A stretch of 64,000 nt of DNA from the NCBI GenBank assembly GCA_902791165.1, contig CADAVB010000010.1, positions 62,001-126,000 on the forward strand, in the 5' to 3' direction. The notes beneath the pieces were generated by a model that worked only from the letters and a program-made list of their open reading frames with translations, was not told the DNA's origin and searched no databases. Of this stretch, positions 56,401-63,770 are shown one piece after another (position 1 is the stretch's first letter; each line of letters opens with the position of its first letter). Source of the DNA: an uncultured Bacteroidia bacterium (GTDB lineage: Bacteria > Bacteroidota > Bacteroidia > Bacteroidales > F082). The position numbers and the translations under genes were made by a program.

Positions 56401-57273
56401 CGAATAATTGAATATGATGCTATAAGGAGAGGTAAAACCCGTCACTGGGTTGGCTGCGGCTTTCTCCACATCATCTTCAATTTCATGTCGGATATCTTCC
56501 AACCATATTTGCAAACGTTTTGCAATGAGTCCATAACCAGGTCTCAAGCCTTCATCTAGGTTCTGATAGTAGGCTGTGAAATCGCCTGTGAGGTTGTCAA
56601 TTAGGTTCTTGACATAAGCATACAAGGCTAACCAATCTTTGCCACCCACATTACCATACTTCACGGGATTGCGGAATTTACCCTCAGGTGCATAACGCGG
56701 ATCAGGAGTGATGCTGTAGGACGGAGCCGTAAACAACAGACATTCAGGCGAGGTGCCCCCAACCACTTGATTATTGTATTTGATTACGTTGATAAATGGC
56801 TTCTTAATGCCATTGTCTTTGGTCTGTTCGCACCAGAGCGGTTTGCGTTCGAACAACAAGTTGCCAAAAGCACCTTTAGCTTCATAGATATTACCCGTTT
56901 CAGACAACCCCTTGCCATCCGAATAATCAAGTTCAATACGCTTGATTTGCAGTTTTCCAGAATCAAGAGCGATGCAAGTAATCAAACCAAACCATTCGTC
57001 AACCAAGTCGTTGTAATACTCGATCATTCCAGCAGAGGCTGCATTCGACATGGAATCGCCAGAATAACTTAGAGCAAGTGAGAACATATTGGCTCTGGCA
57101 AAAACAGTTGGGATACCAGAAACAATCGCACTTTTGTCCGCGTTCTCATCAAGTTTTGGCGTCTCAATGTCACGAGTGAAGCCTTGCATATTACCGATGG
57201 TTTCCCATTTCTCGAGAACACCATTGAGCCTAGAACGCTCTTTTACATCAATTACTAATGCTTTATTTGCCAT
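53467..57273 (-). CDS. Large Hsp70/actin-superfamily ATPase
   Basis: A 1268-residue protein. Residues 1-585 are a long N-terminal region without a family I recognise. The ATPase part starts at 586: the phosphate-1 motif is LGFDFGSTNSSVAY (587-600) and phosphate-2 is VYCFDVGGSTTDISAL (907-922). The two are separated by an unusually long insertion with a serine/aspartate-rich stretch (around 828-850). C-terminal GLKFYEKHL-type helices follow. It resembles SrfB/Hsp70-like proteins more than DnaK. The ATG is preceded by AAGGAGG at a good distance, rare in Bacteroidetes. It follows the tubulin-like gene by 13 bp and probably forms a complex with its products. Confidence 0.8.
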   Translation of the reverse strand: MANKALVIDVKERSRLNGVLEKWETIGNMQGFTRDIETPKLDENADKSAIVSGIPTVFARANMFSLALSYSGDSMSNAASAGMIEYYNDLVDEWFGLITCIALDSGKLQIKRIELDYSDGKGLSETGNIYEAKGAFGNLLFERKPLWCEQTKDNGIKKPFINVIKYNNQVVGGTSPECLLFTAPSYSITPDPRYAPEGKFRNPVKYGNVGGKDWLALYAYVKNLIDNLTGDFTAYYQNLDEGLRPGYGLIAKRLQIWLEDIRHEIEDDVEKAAANPVTGFTSPYSIIFNYSDEMYGSNGSINSRYVAGYTAFKAEDLLLPRNSEIARVMLAPQAVENYSQLPIQLLEARVKGDELKSRAYFALPLSVIGLKIFGSSVSALVGQQNNDVILSKMTAEFDPTAKDNNLTVYLTLNTEDGKSKNIVTVYTVKNDRIIKKVDVLLWPNFISGQWNKYFMYSELPHGVTSIGFNAVPFVGEQRDGKFLPISDAEGNPIYLTEEEKELKRHNIDAKLLVTSDHRVAENPYKYEIYQSNKPFSGLKLTSGIDKDGKEKSSGFLLIRYAQGNDGSLLPKNLMETNVNFKSKGVRLGFDFGSTNSSVAYSDPNDDDNTKGKGLMFKNRRVSLFGADNITGKYQPKDFFFFSKKETRSNAMKSVLTLHDQRRMPADSVAYKEMPVAGGIPCFLSNLPIKSVTSNTISLDFGDNVEAMLINSMKWSDSPVEKAYKTAYLRTVLLMVYAELFEKGLKPTELNWSYPSTMEWNMISNHYNTIWQNLGGSNVSPILENGNVVPLEVMDIAYQKTGSLETNGDVFGEFSSQPHLGDSYSSNPFDMSSSSDSGLSQSIKEDSFDDMFGEKAVVQKKVKKLDLMPNDPKKELIFQQISTKSPMTEACASANYTAQSADVRNKLVYCFDVGGSTTDISALFALRNGVPHMIKQNSIRFAAQRVSAATRELHDEFGHVLTRVCNEFNIKLIGFNIGESRYSSSTAPYYYEQIVDILNNDQLKFFYNKIAELCPRLFAVNMYVTGLIMFYAGQLARPLIEATNANIAPGLARPRGFQPIFEGKGARIFDWLSIKNYPKADAYFKAMFKTGAQLPQMDSSFIDLSGLQNGRPNDDVKFEVSKGVASPNGELQEPAKGQSFEIFGENGFKGHDPEGGVHEYDFTTMITPDWMREIGGFIRQDVPSCDCFTKFLGTYYKAVGDILGLNMDMEECKRGLSNMNIEQYVTQELPRFKDAMERYRNNKPFDYVAPIIIIEGLKFYEKHLLKCFK

Positions 57274-57286
57274 AATTCAGTCCTCC

Positions 57287-58936
57287 TTACTTTGTGTCAT
57301 AGTTTTGAGCTTTTGCAATTCCCTTGTAAATATGAGCAAGGAATTTCTCCTTCACCGTATTCACGTGTTGTACCTCCTCTTTCGGCTTACAAGTAGGATC
57401 GTCGGAGATTATTTTAGCTAGAGTGTTATAGTTGGAACCAAAAACACCATGTTTCCATCTATGTTTTTCATCCATAAAGATGTTTCCTGGGTCAATGTTC
57501 TCAAGCCGTTTCGGGTCTTCCTCAAAGGCCGAACTCTTGAAAACGAACTGTCCCGAACCGATGGAACTATGGATTTGATAAATCCATCCCGGAACAAATT
57601 CGCGCTTGGCATTGATGTCATAAGCGAACATCTTCAAATACTTATCAATGTCTTTCGTCTGTTCATCGGTCAGTCCGTCGTAATCATGTGTATTCTGTTG
57701 TGCCAAGAATTTAATGAAAGCCTTGGTACCAAGCTCTCCTTGTTTGGTGGCGGCTCCATTCAGCGAAAGCACAATATGGGCAAAAGACAAGAACACGCCC
57801 AATTTGTTGGCGAGGAGATCGCTATCGTTGGCCACAAAGGTCTTCCCAGTAAAGATGAAGGCGTTGCTCTTCTCTTCCACGCTTCTGTAAACGTATTCAA
57901 CCTTTTCGTTGTTCAACGCATCTGCATTGAGAGTGAAGAAGTCGTATGCAGCACAAGCACACAACAGTTCGACAACATGGCAGTTATTGGTCTGCTCGGC
58001 TCCACCTGTCAAAGTTTTTCCCGATGTCGCATGAGACATACGCATGCTCTCTGGCCAACCGATATGATAAAAACGCTTATAATACTTCTTCACTGTAGGA
58101 TCTGACTGATAGAACTGAAGTGCAGCCTGACTATTAATGGCGAAGTTATCGGACGAGGCGATAATTTTCTCCGCATCCTTTTCCTTCTTGTCAGGCGGAT
58201 TGAAGGAGAAATATTGTGTCAATAGGGTGGAGCCGAACTTCACGTTATCCAAATCAAGCGTCAACGCACTGTCGAGTGACGAGGCGTCTTTCAATGCCTT
58301 AGGAATGATTGGGATGGACGAAGCTCCTGTGCCACCAAAAACCGAGCCAAAGACGAACACGCGTGCGTTTGGTTCTGTCACCAACGCTCTGATGAATTCG
58401 GCAAGCGACTTTTGGTGTGGCAAAGCTTGATCCTTGTTATCAACCACTCCCTTCATGGCTTCAACTATGCCATGATACATCAGCAAACTGCCCAAATGGG
58501 TTTGAGCACGATAACCATGTTCCAGATTAAATTCCTGCACTTTCGGGTCAAAGAAGAGGTCGGAAAGATCCTTGTCGTCCTTTTCAATCTCATCGCCATT
58601 GGCGATGCCCGCAGACAAAGGTGCTGAAAGCAGATTGAAGTTACGGCGATTCTGATTGCTGTAGTCAGTAAAGAACTTATACAACTTGATTTTGGCCGAA
58701 AAGAAGGTGTCTGTATTGGCGCCACCTTCGTTAGCGCCATCGCTCTTCACCTTATTATACAATTCAATCAAACCTTCCACACGACTCTTGTTGCCATTGG
58801 AATAATCAGTATCAAGGGTAAGGACATTGATCTCCCTTCCATCAAACATGCCGATAGCACACAAATGGACAAACGACTCAAGGCATCTCATGCCTGTGCC
58901 GCCAATGGCAATCACAAATAATTTACTGTTATCCAT
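57287..58936 (-). CDS. Tubulin/FtsZ-superfamily GTPase
   Basis: A 549-residue protein. The N-terminus FVIAIGGTGMRCLESFVHL (7-25) resembles the first nucleotide-contacting segment of tubulin-like proteins. The tubulin signature loop is VFGSVFGGTGASSIPIIP (195-212, compare GGGTG(T/S)G). It is much longer than FtsZ, with a C-terminal extension from about 400. The family matches a set of tubulin-like proteins found in bacterial conflict and gas-vesicle contexts (the Tubulin_2 type). It has no signal peptide. It precedes the Hsp70-like ATPase by 13 bp and follows the membrane protein gene by 27 bp. Polymer formation is inferred only from the fold. Confidence 0.8.
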   Translation of the reverse strand: MDNSKLFVIAIGGTGMRCLESFVHLCAIGMFDGREINVLTLDTDYSNGNKSRVEGLIELYNKVKSDGANEGGANTDTFFSAKIKLYKFFTDYSNQNRRNFNLLSAPLSAGIANGDEIEKDDKDLSDLFFDPKVQEFNLEHGYRAQTHLGSLLMYHGIVEAMKGVVDNKDQALPHQKSLAEFIRALVTEPNARVFVFGSVFGGTGASSIPIIPKALKDASSLDSALTLDLDNVKFGSTLLTQYFSFNPPDKKEKDAEKIIASSDNFAINSQAALQFYQSDPTVKKYYKRFYHIGWPESMRMSHATSGKTLTGGAEQTNNCHVVELLCACAAYDFFTLNADALNNEKVEYVYRSVEEKSNAFIFTGKTFVANDSDLLANKLGVFLSFAHIVLSLNGAATKQGELGTKAFIKFLAQQNTHDYDGLTDEQTKDIDKYLKMFAYDINAKREFVPGWIYQIHSSIGSGQFVFKSSAFEEDPKRLENIDPGNIFMDEKHRWKHGVFGSNYNTLAKIISDDPTCKPKEEVQHVNTVKEKFLAHIYKGIAKAQNYDTK

Positions 58937-58963
58937 ATTCAGTTCACATTTTTATATTGATGT

Positions 58964-59416
58964 TTAGAACCAGTTACCGATTTTCTTGGTCTTGAAAATC
59001 TTGCTTAAAACAAAACCTAAAAGCACATACAACACGAAAGTAATTCCAGCTGAGATGCCTGCCATCAACATGTAATGGTCATAAGCTTTTTTGAAAGCTG
59101 CCTTTTGGGCTGGTGTGACTTTGGAGAGGCTGTTGACCATAGTCGGTGTCATGTCAGGATTGAATACGAAGAAAAGTAACACAAATGTAAGCACCGTAGC
59201 CAAAATGCCAAACAACCAAAACCACAACCGACGTTTCTGTGGATCTCTTGGGTTGGCTCCTGGTTCAAACTTAATCATGTTGGCAACGAGCATAGCCAAC
59301 AAAAGGAACACTAAAGCGGATAGTACACCGACCAAAACTACTGTCATGTCGGGCTGAACGCTTGGGATGGTTGCGGTCTTTGACGCAACTCTAGCTGCTG
59401 CTTGTAATAACACCAT
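58964..59416 (-). CDS. Small membrane protein with three membrane helices
   Basis: A 150-residue protein with three hydrophobic helices: DMTVVLVGVLSALVFLLLAM (about 23-48), WFWLFGILATVLTFVLLFFV (about 65-85) and MLMAGISAGITFVLYVLLGF (about 116-138). The basic end IFKTKKIGNW suggests a cytoplasmic C-terminus. No family is recognised. It is 27 bp from the tubulin-like gene and 47 bp from the lipoprotein gene. It may anchor the complex to the inner membrane. Confidence 0.7.
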   Translation of the reverse strand: MVLLQAAARVASKTATIPSVQPDMTVVLVGVLSALVFLLLAMLVANMIKFEPGANPRDPQKRRLWFWLFGILATVLTFVLLFFVFNPDMTPTMVNSLSKVTPAQKAAFKKAYDHYMLMAGISAGITFVLYVLLGFVLSKIFKTKKIGNWF

Positions 59417-59463
59417 AATTTTTGAATTTAAGTGATTAATAATTTTAGTTGATTGATTTACTC

Positions 59464-61071
59464 TTATCCTTTAATAATGTAGGTATGTACCACTTCTCCG
59501 TCATAATCAAGTCCTTTGCTCTGTTGGAGAACATTGAGTATTGACCGAGAGATGCAGTCATTTGTTTTATTCAAATCCCTAACCATCTTGCTCCCGTCTT
59601 TATTCCAAATATTCGACTTGAAATCAAATAATTGGTTTAGCTTTGACGCATTGTCGAAACTAGTATAAGCCACGCAAACATCCACTTGAAGCACATGCCC
59701 ATCAAACCTGGATATCCTCTCAAATAATTCTTCATCGACGAGATTGCAACTGCCTATCTCGTTATCCTGAAACTCAGCATCAGAGTATATCTTGGCAAAA
59801 TCAATGATAATATGAGTCTTGCTTGGATCTTCGGCTCGACTCCTCTCAAAGGCTTCTTGATTGATTTCAAGCAATTCTTCGTTGACGACAGGCTTACTAA
59901 ATGGTTTGTACTCATATTCGGGAAGTAGATTCCCTTCTGCATCATAAAAACAAGCCTCTGGTGATTTTGGGTCAATCTGAATGATTTCACTACCATTTCC
60001 ATCGTCAACAGACTGAGGTTTGTAACGCATGGCAAATTGATGGTCTGAATATGCATAAAAGTCTTCGGTAATATCTGTTATTTTCAATTTCAGACTCTTG
60101 ATGTTGCGTGTTTCTTCATTCGACAAATCAATATAAAGCTTATAGAGCAAACCTTCGCATTTTTTGTCCATTTGCTTGGCCTGGTGCAACTCAGAAAGCA
60201 CAGTGCTCCATGGATTGGCCATGTCATAGAACTCTATTTGTCCGTCCGAATAACTTCCATATTCCTGAAGGATCATTGGGTCGGCATTATCTTCATAGTT
60301 TCCTCCCTTTCCAGGGCGATAGTCAGTAAATACACGGTAGGAATCTCTCCTCAAAACATATTCTTGGTAGTTGTGCGCCCCGCCAGTCATTGATTGGTCA
60401 ATTTTTTTCGACAATTCCATCTTCTTATTGTCAAAGACCACAAAGAAAAGTTTTTTGTTGAGGTTTCCGCTTCTTAGAGTCTCCACAAAATCCATAATGT
60501 AGAATTTGATGACTCCACCTTTTAGTAACCATGCTTCAAAGTCTTCAGTAGCGTAGGCTGTTTCCTCAATGATTTCCTTACCCATCACGTCCGACTTTTC
60601 ATATTCCTCGAAATCAGTTACTAGCAATGCAAGTTTGTCATCATTAACAATCTCACGTAAGGCAACATTAATGGGGGCTTTGATCGCAGTACAATTAGTA
60701 TTAATGATTTTTTGGTAGAGTTCGGTTTGAGATAGGTCTTCGCGTTTCACTTGGTCGTAAGCCAACGAATAAACCTCCCATTCGTCTTTGAATCCTGTGA
60801 TGAGTTTGGTGACACTCTCAAGATTCTTCCGATTTTCTGGCACGTTATAGGCATATCGCATTCCATTAGAGAAATCAAAGTAGGCCGAATAGCCAGAAGC
60901 AAATTGATGTTCTGCAACTTCAGTACTGCAATGATTGAGATAATCACGCACCTGTTCTTTCATTGGGGTGTCGTTTTCAGGGCATTCTTTAGGAGGACAT
61001 CCTGTCAAAGTCACAAGCAATACAGCAAGGACTACTATTGAAGCCAGTTTCGATAAATTTTCTTTTTTCAT
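59464..61071 (-). CDS. Lipoprotein with vWA-like domain
   Basis: A 535-residue lipoprotein (VVLAVLLVTLTGCPPKEC, Cys 25). From residue 58, SGYSAYFDFSNGMRYAYNVP gives a degenerate MIDAS-like DxSxxM pattern, and LALLVTDFEEYEKS (about 150) gives the following strand, as in von Willebrand factor A domains. The C-terminal region (DPSKTHIIIDFAKIYSD, RFDGHVLQVDVCVAYTSF) looks like further beta structure. The protein would be in the periplasm or outer leaflet facing the membrane partners of the operon. It is 32 bp from the first gene of the cluster and 47 bp from the membrane protein gene. The vWA assignment is tentative. Confidence 0.65.
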   Translation of the reverse strand: MKKENLSKLASIVVLAVLLVTLTGCPPKECPENDTPMKEQVRDYLNHCSTEVAEHQFASGYSAYFDFSNGMRYAYNVPENRKNLESVTKLITGFKDEWEVYSLAYDQVKREDLSQTELYQKIINTNCTAIKAPINVALREIVNDDKLALLVTDFEEYEKSDVMGKEIIEETAYATEDFEAWLLKGGVIKFYIMDFVETLRSGNLNKKLFFVVFDNKKMELSKKIDQSMTGGAHNYQEYVLRRDSYRVFTDYRPGKGGNYEDNADPMILQEYGSYSDGQIEFYDMANPWSTVLSELHQAKQMDKKCEGLLYKLYIDLSNEETRNIKSLKLKITDITEDFYAYSDHQFAMRYKPQSVDDGNGSEIIQIDPKSPEACFYDAEGNLLPEYEYKPFSKPVVNEELLEINQEAFERSRAEDPSKTHIIIDFAKIYSDAEFQDNEIGSCNLVDEELFERISRFDGHVLQVDVCVAYTSFDNASKLNQLFDFKSNIWNKDGSKMVRDLNKTNDCISRSILNVLQQSKGLDYDGEVVHTYIIKG

Positions 61072-61103
61072 AAGAGTATTAGTTTATTGTTGCAAATAAA
61101 AAT

Positions 61104-61529
61104 TCATTTTCTAATCAAGTTTAGGAAGTCTCTAATATCTTCAAAAACATTATTTAAATCATCACCAAACCTTTGCAACAAATCCAGTCCCTCCTCGCCA
61201 AAGAAACTAGAGATGTACGGTGTTAGATTCGATATTATATTTCCTGGCGCATGTGAAAGTGTACGTAAATACCTTTCCTCATATTCGGCAATTGCGGCAA
61301 TGTCATCACTCGACATTTTTTCCTGATAGGTTTCAAACTGCTCCTCGAAAGACTTAAACTTGTCAAAAGACCATTTCCAATCTTCCAAGGTGTAAGTGGT
61401 GTGATTTGACTCCACTTGCGAAACAAATTCTTCAAATGAATTCATGTATTGTCTTTTTGCACTATTACATGATGTCAAAGCCATCATGCTAACAAATAGA
61501 AGCAATACTCTCAAGATGTTTTTGTCCAT
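61104..61529 (-). CDS. Small helical lipoprotein, first gene of the cluster
   Basis: A 141-residue lipoprotein (VLLLFVSMMALTSCNS, Cys about 21). The rest is helical and acidic (FKSFEEQFETYQEKMSSDDI), with no family recognised. The start ATG at 61529 is preceded by AAAGGAG with 8-bp spacing, a Shine-Dalgarno sequence unusual for Bacteroidetes. It is the promoter-proximal gene of the operon, with a structured leader upstream (61604-61844). Confidence 0.7.
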   Translation of the reverse strand: MDKNILRVLLLFVSMMALTSCNSAKRQYMNSFEEFVSQVESNHTTYTLEDWKWSFDKFKSFEEQFETYQEKMSSDDIAAIAEYEERYLRTLSHAPGNIISNLTPYISSFFGEEGLDLLQRFGDDLNNVFEDIRDFLNLIRK

Positions 61530-61603
61530 GTTTTTTACTCCTTTCTTTTGTTATCGTTATCCTTGTTTCAAACTCTTCGTGTTATTCCACCTCATACATA
61601 AAC

Positions 61604-61634
61604 AAAAAAGCGTGAAGCTCGACTGCTTCCCGCT
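61604..61634 (-). terminator. Intrinsic terminator/attenuator in the operon leader
   Basis: On the minus strand AGCGGGAAGC pairs with GCTTCACGCT (one mismatch) around AGTCGA and is followed by TTTTTT. It lies 75 bp before the first ATG of the cluster, so it would end transcription before the operon unless it is bypassed. Confidence 0.75.
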
Positions 61635-61844
61635 ATCCAAGGTATTTGGCGTAACCTGTCTCACCCGGTGAAATAGTCTAGCCCACGCCATGCGTGAGCA
61701 TTTTGACTAAATCTTAGTGAGCACTTCTTCTTTAAAATCGCCAAATTTTAGGATAGAAGTATTTTCGTCTCTATGCTTTCTTATTTAATTAAGGTGTAAA
61801 TTCCCTTTCTTTAGTAACGTTTTGGTGATACAATCCTTTAATTC
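61604..61844 (-). ncRNA. Structured leader or small RNA upstream of the cluster
   Basis: This 240-bp region lies between a predicted start of transcription (about 61844) and the terminator at 61604. On the minus strand it can form several hairpins: TAGTC..GACTA enclosing GCTCACGC-ATG-GCGTGGGC at 61674-61709, TCAC-CGG-GTGA, and CCAA-ATACC-TTGG. There is no open frame of note. It does not match an RNA family I can name (not 6S, SRP, tmRNA or TPP). It may be a regulated leader or a free small RNA. Confidence 0.5.
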
Positions 61845-61850
61845 ATGCCG

Positions 61851-61881
61851 CAAAAATACAACAATTCCATTACAAAACAAA
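61851..61881 (-). promoter_or_regulatory. Promoter of the NTPase/TIR cluster
   Basis: On the minus strand TTTG at 61878-61881 is followed after exactly 19 bp by TATTTTTG at 61851-61858, matching the full TTTG-N19-TAnnTTTG Bacteroidetes promoter consensus. It is the best full match in the window and lies about 320 bp upstream of the first gene. Confidence 0.75.
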
Positions 61882-61939
61882 AATTCGGCATAAAAAAGTT
61901 CAAAAATTGATTCCTTTATATCTAAACATGGAAATCCTT

Positions 61940-62128
61940 TTATTCCAAATCACGCTCATCGACTTTGTTTTTCTTCCGGTCGTAGTCTTTTTTCGATTTG
62001 TGCACTTTTGAAGGCCTCATGCTGACCTGCTTGCCGTACTGCTCGATTTCCCGTTCGCGGTCGGCCTTGAGCAGCGCTTTCACGCTGCTGAACTGCTTCT
62101 TTTTGTCTTTTCTCTTCTTTGATTTCAT
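61940..62128 (-). CDS. Small highly basic protein
   Basis: A 62-residue lysine-rich protein (starting MKSKKRKDKKKQFSSVKALL, with EREIEQYGKQVSMRPSKVHK and ending KVDERDLE). There is no membrane segment. The conserved-looking middle and the short ORF between tRNAs and the cluster suggest a real gene, perhaps nucleic-acid- or ribosome-associated. The family is not identified, so this is an inference from composition and position. Confidence 0.55.
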   Translation of the reverse strand: MKSKKRKDKKKQFSSVKALLKADREREIEQYGKQVSMRPSKVHKSKKDYDRKKNKVDERDLE

Positions 62129-62186
62129 AACGATTGCAAAAATAAGTCTTTTTTCGGAAAAAAGACGATAGTAAATGCCGAAAAGT

Positions 62187-62232
62187 CAAAAAAACAATCC
62201 CCTAACTGGCTTGAAACTCCATTTAGGGGATT
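62187..62232 (-). terminator. Intrinsic terminator after the tRNA pair
   Basis: On the minus strand AATCCCCTAA pairs with TTAGGGGATT around an 18-base loop and is followed by a T run. It lies 4 bp after the 3' end of tRNA-Arg. Confidence 0.8.
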
Positions 62233-62236
62233 TGCG

Positions 62237-62310
62237 TGATCCGGTTGGGATTCGAACCCAAGACCCACAGCTTAGAAGGCTGTTGCTCTATCCAGCTGAG
62301 CTACCAGACC
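62237..62310 (-). tRNA. tRNA-Arg (anticodon TCT)
   Basis: A 74-base cloverleaf on the minus strand. The acceptor stem is GGTCTGG/CCGGATC, the anticodon loop CTTCTAA gives anticodon TCT, and the T-arm reads GGGTTCGAATCCC. CCA is not encoded. It is 25 bp downstream of tRNA-Tyr and shares the terminator at 62187-62232. Confidence 0.95.
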
Positions 62311-62335
62311 AACCTTGTTTGTGCTTTTGCTCTTG

Positions 62336-62417
62336 TGGGGGAGGGTGGACTCGAACCACCGAACGGATTCCCGGACAGATTTACAGTCTGTTGCAATTGC
62401 CACTATGCGACTCCCCC
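62336..62417 (-). tRNA. tRNA-Tyr (anticodon GTA)
   Basis: An 82-base tRNA on the minus strand with acceptor stem GGGGGAG/CTCCCCC, anticodon loop CTGTAAA (anticodon GTA) and a long variable arm (CCGGGAATCCGTTCGG), as expected for bacterial tRNA-Tyr. It is upstream of tRNA-Arg in one transcription unit. A -7 box is at 62442-62449. Confidence 0.95.
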
Positions 62418-62441
62418 TAAACAAAGAACGATTTTGCGCGG

Positions 62442-62449
62442 CAAAAGTA
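62442..62449 (-). promoter_or_regulatory. -7 promoter box of the tRNA pair
   Basis: On the minus strand TACTTTTG matches TAnnTTTG, 25 bp upstream of tRNA-Tyr. Confidence 0.5.
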
Positions 62450-62521
62450 CACATTTTTTCGTTACCATAGGCTATATCAGCGATTTTTTTTGCAACTTTG
62501 CGCCAAATAATCCAAAACACA

Positions 62522-63688
62522 ATGAAATACGATTTTGACAAGATAATCAACCGCGCCGATACCAACTGCATCAAATATGATTTGCGTGCTGCGGTTTTTG
62601 GCCGTCCCGATGTGCTCCCGATGTGGGTGGCTGATATGGATTTCGAGACCCCTGACTTCGTTCGTGAGGCCGTCATCAAGCGGGCCGAGCATCCAGTTTA
62701 TGGCTATCATTTTAAGGATGAGCCTTATTTTCAGTCGATTAAGGAGTGGCTGAAACGCCGCCACCAATGGGAGGTGCAAACGGAATGGTTATCGTTTACG
62801 CCTGGCGTGGTGTGCGGTTTTAATATGGCGGTGTTGGCTTTCACCAAACCTGGCGACGAAATCATTATTCAAACGCCCGTTTACCCGCCTTTCCATCATG
62901 CCGTTACGGAGCATGGGCGCAAACTGGTGTGCAATCCCCTTATTAATAAAGGTGTGGCTGGCTATGAGATGGATTTCGATTTGCTGGAACAGCAATTGAA
63001 GACAGCCAAAATGCTGATTCTCTGCAATCCTCACAATCCCGTTGGAAGGTGCTGGACCAAAGAGGAACTTCAACAGTTGGGCGAGATGTGTCTGAAAAAC
63101 AAGGTGTTGGTCATTTCCGACGAAATCCACTGCGACTTGGTTTTGCCAGGCCACAAACACACGCCGTTTGCCACTCTTGGCGAGGCATTTTCCCAAAACA
63201 GCATCACGTTTCATGCGGCTTCAAAGACCTTCAACTTGGCAGGATTAGCCACCTCGACGGCCATTATTCCCAATGCGGAGTTGCGCCAACGCTTCAATGC
63301 GTTTGTACACTCCCTGGAGGCCGAACTGGGCAATATCTTTGGTAAGGTGGCCACACAAACCGCTATGGAAAAAGGCGACGAATGGCTTGGGCAACTTCTT
63401 GAATATGTGCAGGGTAACATCGATTATGTCGCAGGTTTTCTGTCCGAACACTTGCCCAAAGTGGTATTCAGCAAACCCGAAGCCACCTACATGATGTGGC
63501 TCGATTTCAACGGTTACGGCCTCACCGAGGAAGCGCTTTGGCAAAAAATGACCCAGGAAACCATGTTGGGCTTAAATCGGGGCAAAGATTTTGGCACCGA
63601 CGGCAGCGGCTTTTTCCGTATCAATTTGGCCTGTCCTAAAACAACCGTGGAAGAGGCCATGCGACGACTAAAAGTGCATTGGGGCTAA
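62522..63688 (+). CDS. PatB/MalY-type PLP-dependent C-S lyase
   Basis: A 388-residue aminotransferase-like enzyme, from ATG 62522. It contains LPMWVADMDFETPDFV (residues 33-48), GVVCGFNMAVLAFTKPGDEI, LCNPHNPVGRCWTKEEL, SDEIHCDLVLPGHKH and the PLP-lysine motif FHAASKTFNLAGL (about residue 235). Such enzymes cleave cystathionine or cysteine to homocysteine or sulfide and can also act as regulators (MalY). It is a single gene, 104 bp from tRNA-Tyr in the divergent direction. Confidence 0.92.
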   Translation: MKYDFDKIINRADTNCIKYDLRAAVFGRPDVLPMWVADMDFETPDFVREAVIKRAEHPVYGYHFKDEPYFQSIKEWLKRRHQWEVQTEWLSFTPGVVCGFNMAVLAFTKPGDEIIIQTPVYPPFHHAVTEHGRKLVCNPLINKGVAGYEMDFDLLEQQLKTAKMLILCNPHNPVGRCWTKEELQQLGEMCLKNKVLVISDEIHCDLVLPGHKHTPFATLGEAFSQNSITFHAASKTFNLAGLATSTAIIPNAELRQRFNAFVHSLEAELGNIFGKVATQTAMEKGDEWLGQLLEYVQGNIDYVAGFLSEHLPKVVFSKPEATYMMWLDFNGYGLTEEALWQKMTQETMLGLNRGKDFGTDGSGFFRINLACPKTTVEEAMRRLKVHWG

Positions 63689-63737
63689 AAATCGTTTCGT
63701 TTTTCCAATTTCTTTTCCAACCTACTACTAAATTCGC

Positions 63738-63745
63738 TATTTTTG
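63738..63745 (+). promoter_or_regulatory. -7 promoter box of the DUF47 gene
   Basis: TATTTTTG matches TAnnTTTG, 25 bp before ATG 63771. No clear -33 box. Confidence 0.45.
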
Positions 63746-63770
63746 CCCACAAATTAAAACCATTCCGAAA

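Noticed and set aside
53467..57273. DnaK or other housekeeping chaperone
   Set aside because: Length, long N-terminal region and the wide gap between phosphate loops do not fit DnaK; only the fold motifs match.
61604..61844. Known RNA family (6S, SRP, tmRNA, riboswitch)
   Set aside because: None of the diagnostic sequences of these families was recognised in the leader.
43441..62236. Island integrated at the tRNA-Arg gene
   Set aside because: No integrase and no second copy of the tRNA 3' end at the far side were seen, so tRNA integration is not supported.
62175..62420. Open frame over the tRNA region on the plus strand
   Set aside because: It covers two well-formed tRNA genes and is not a protein gene.
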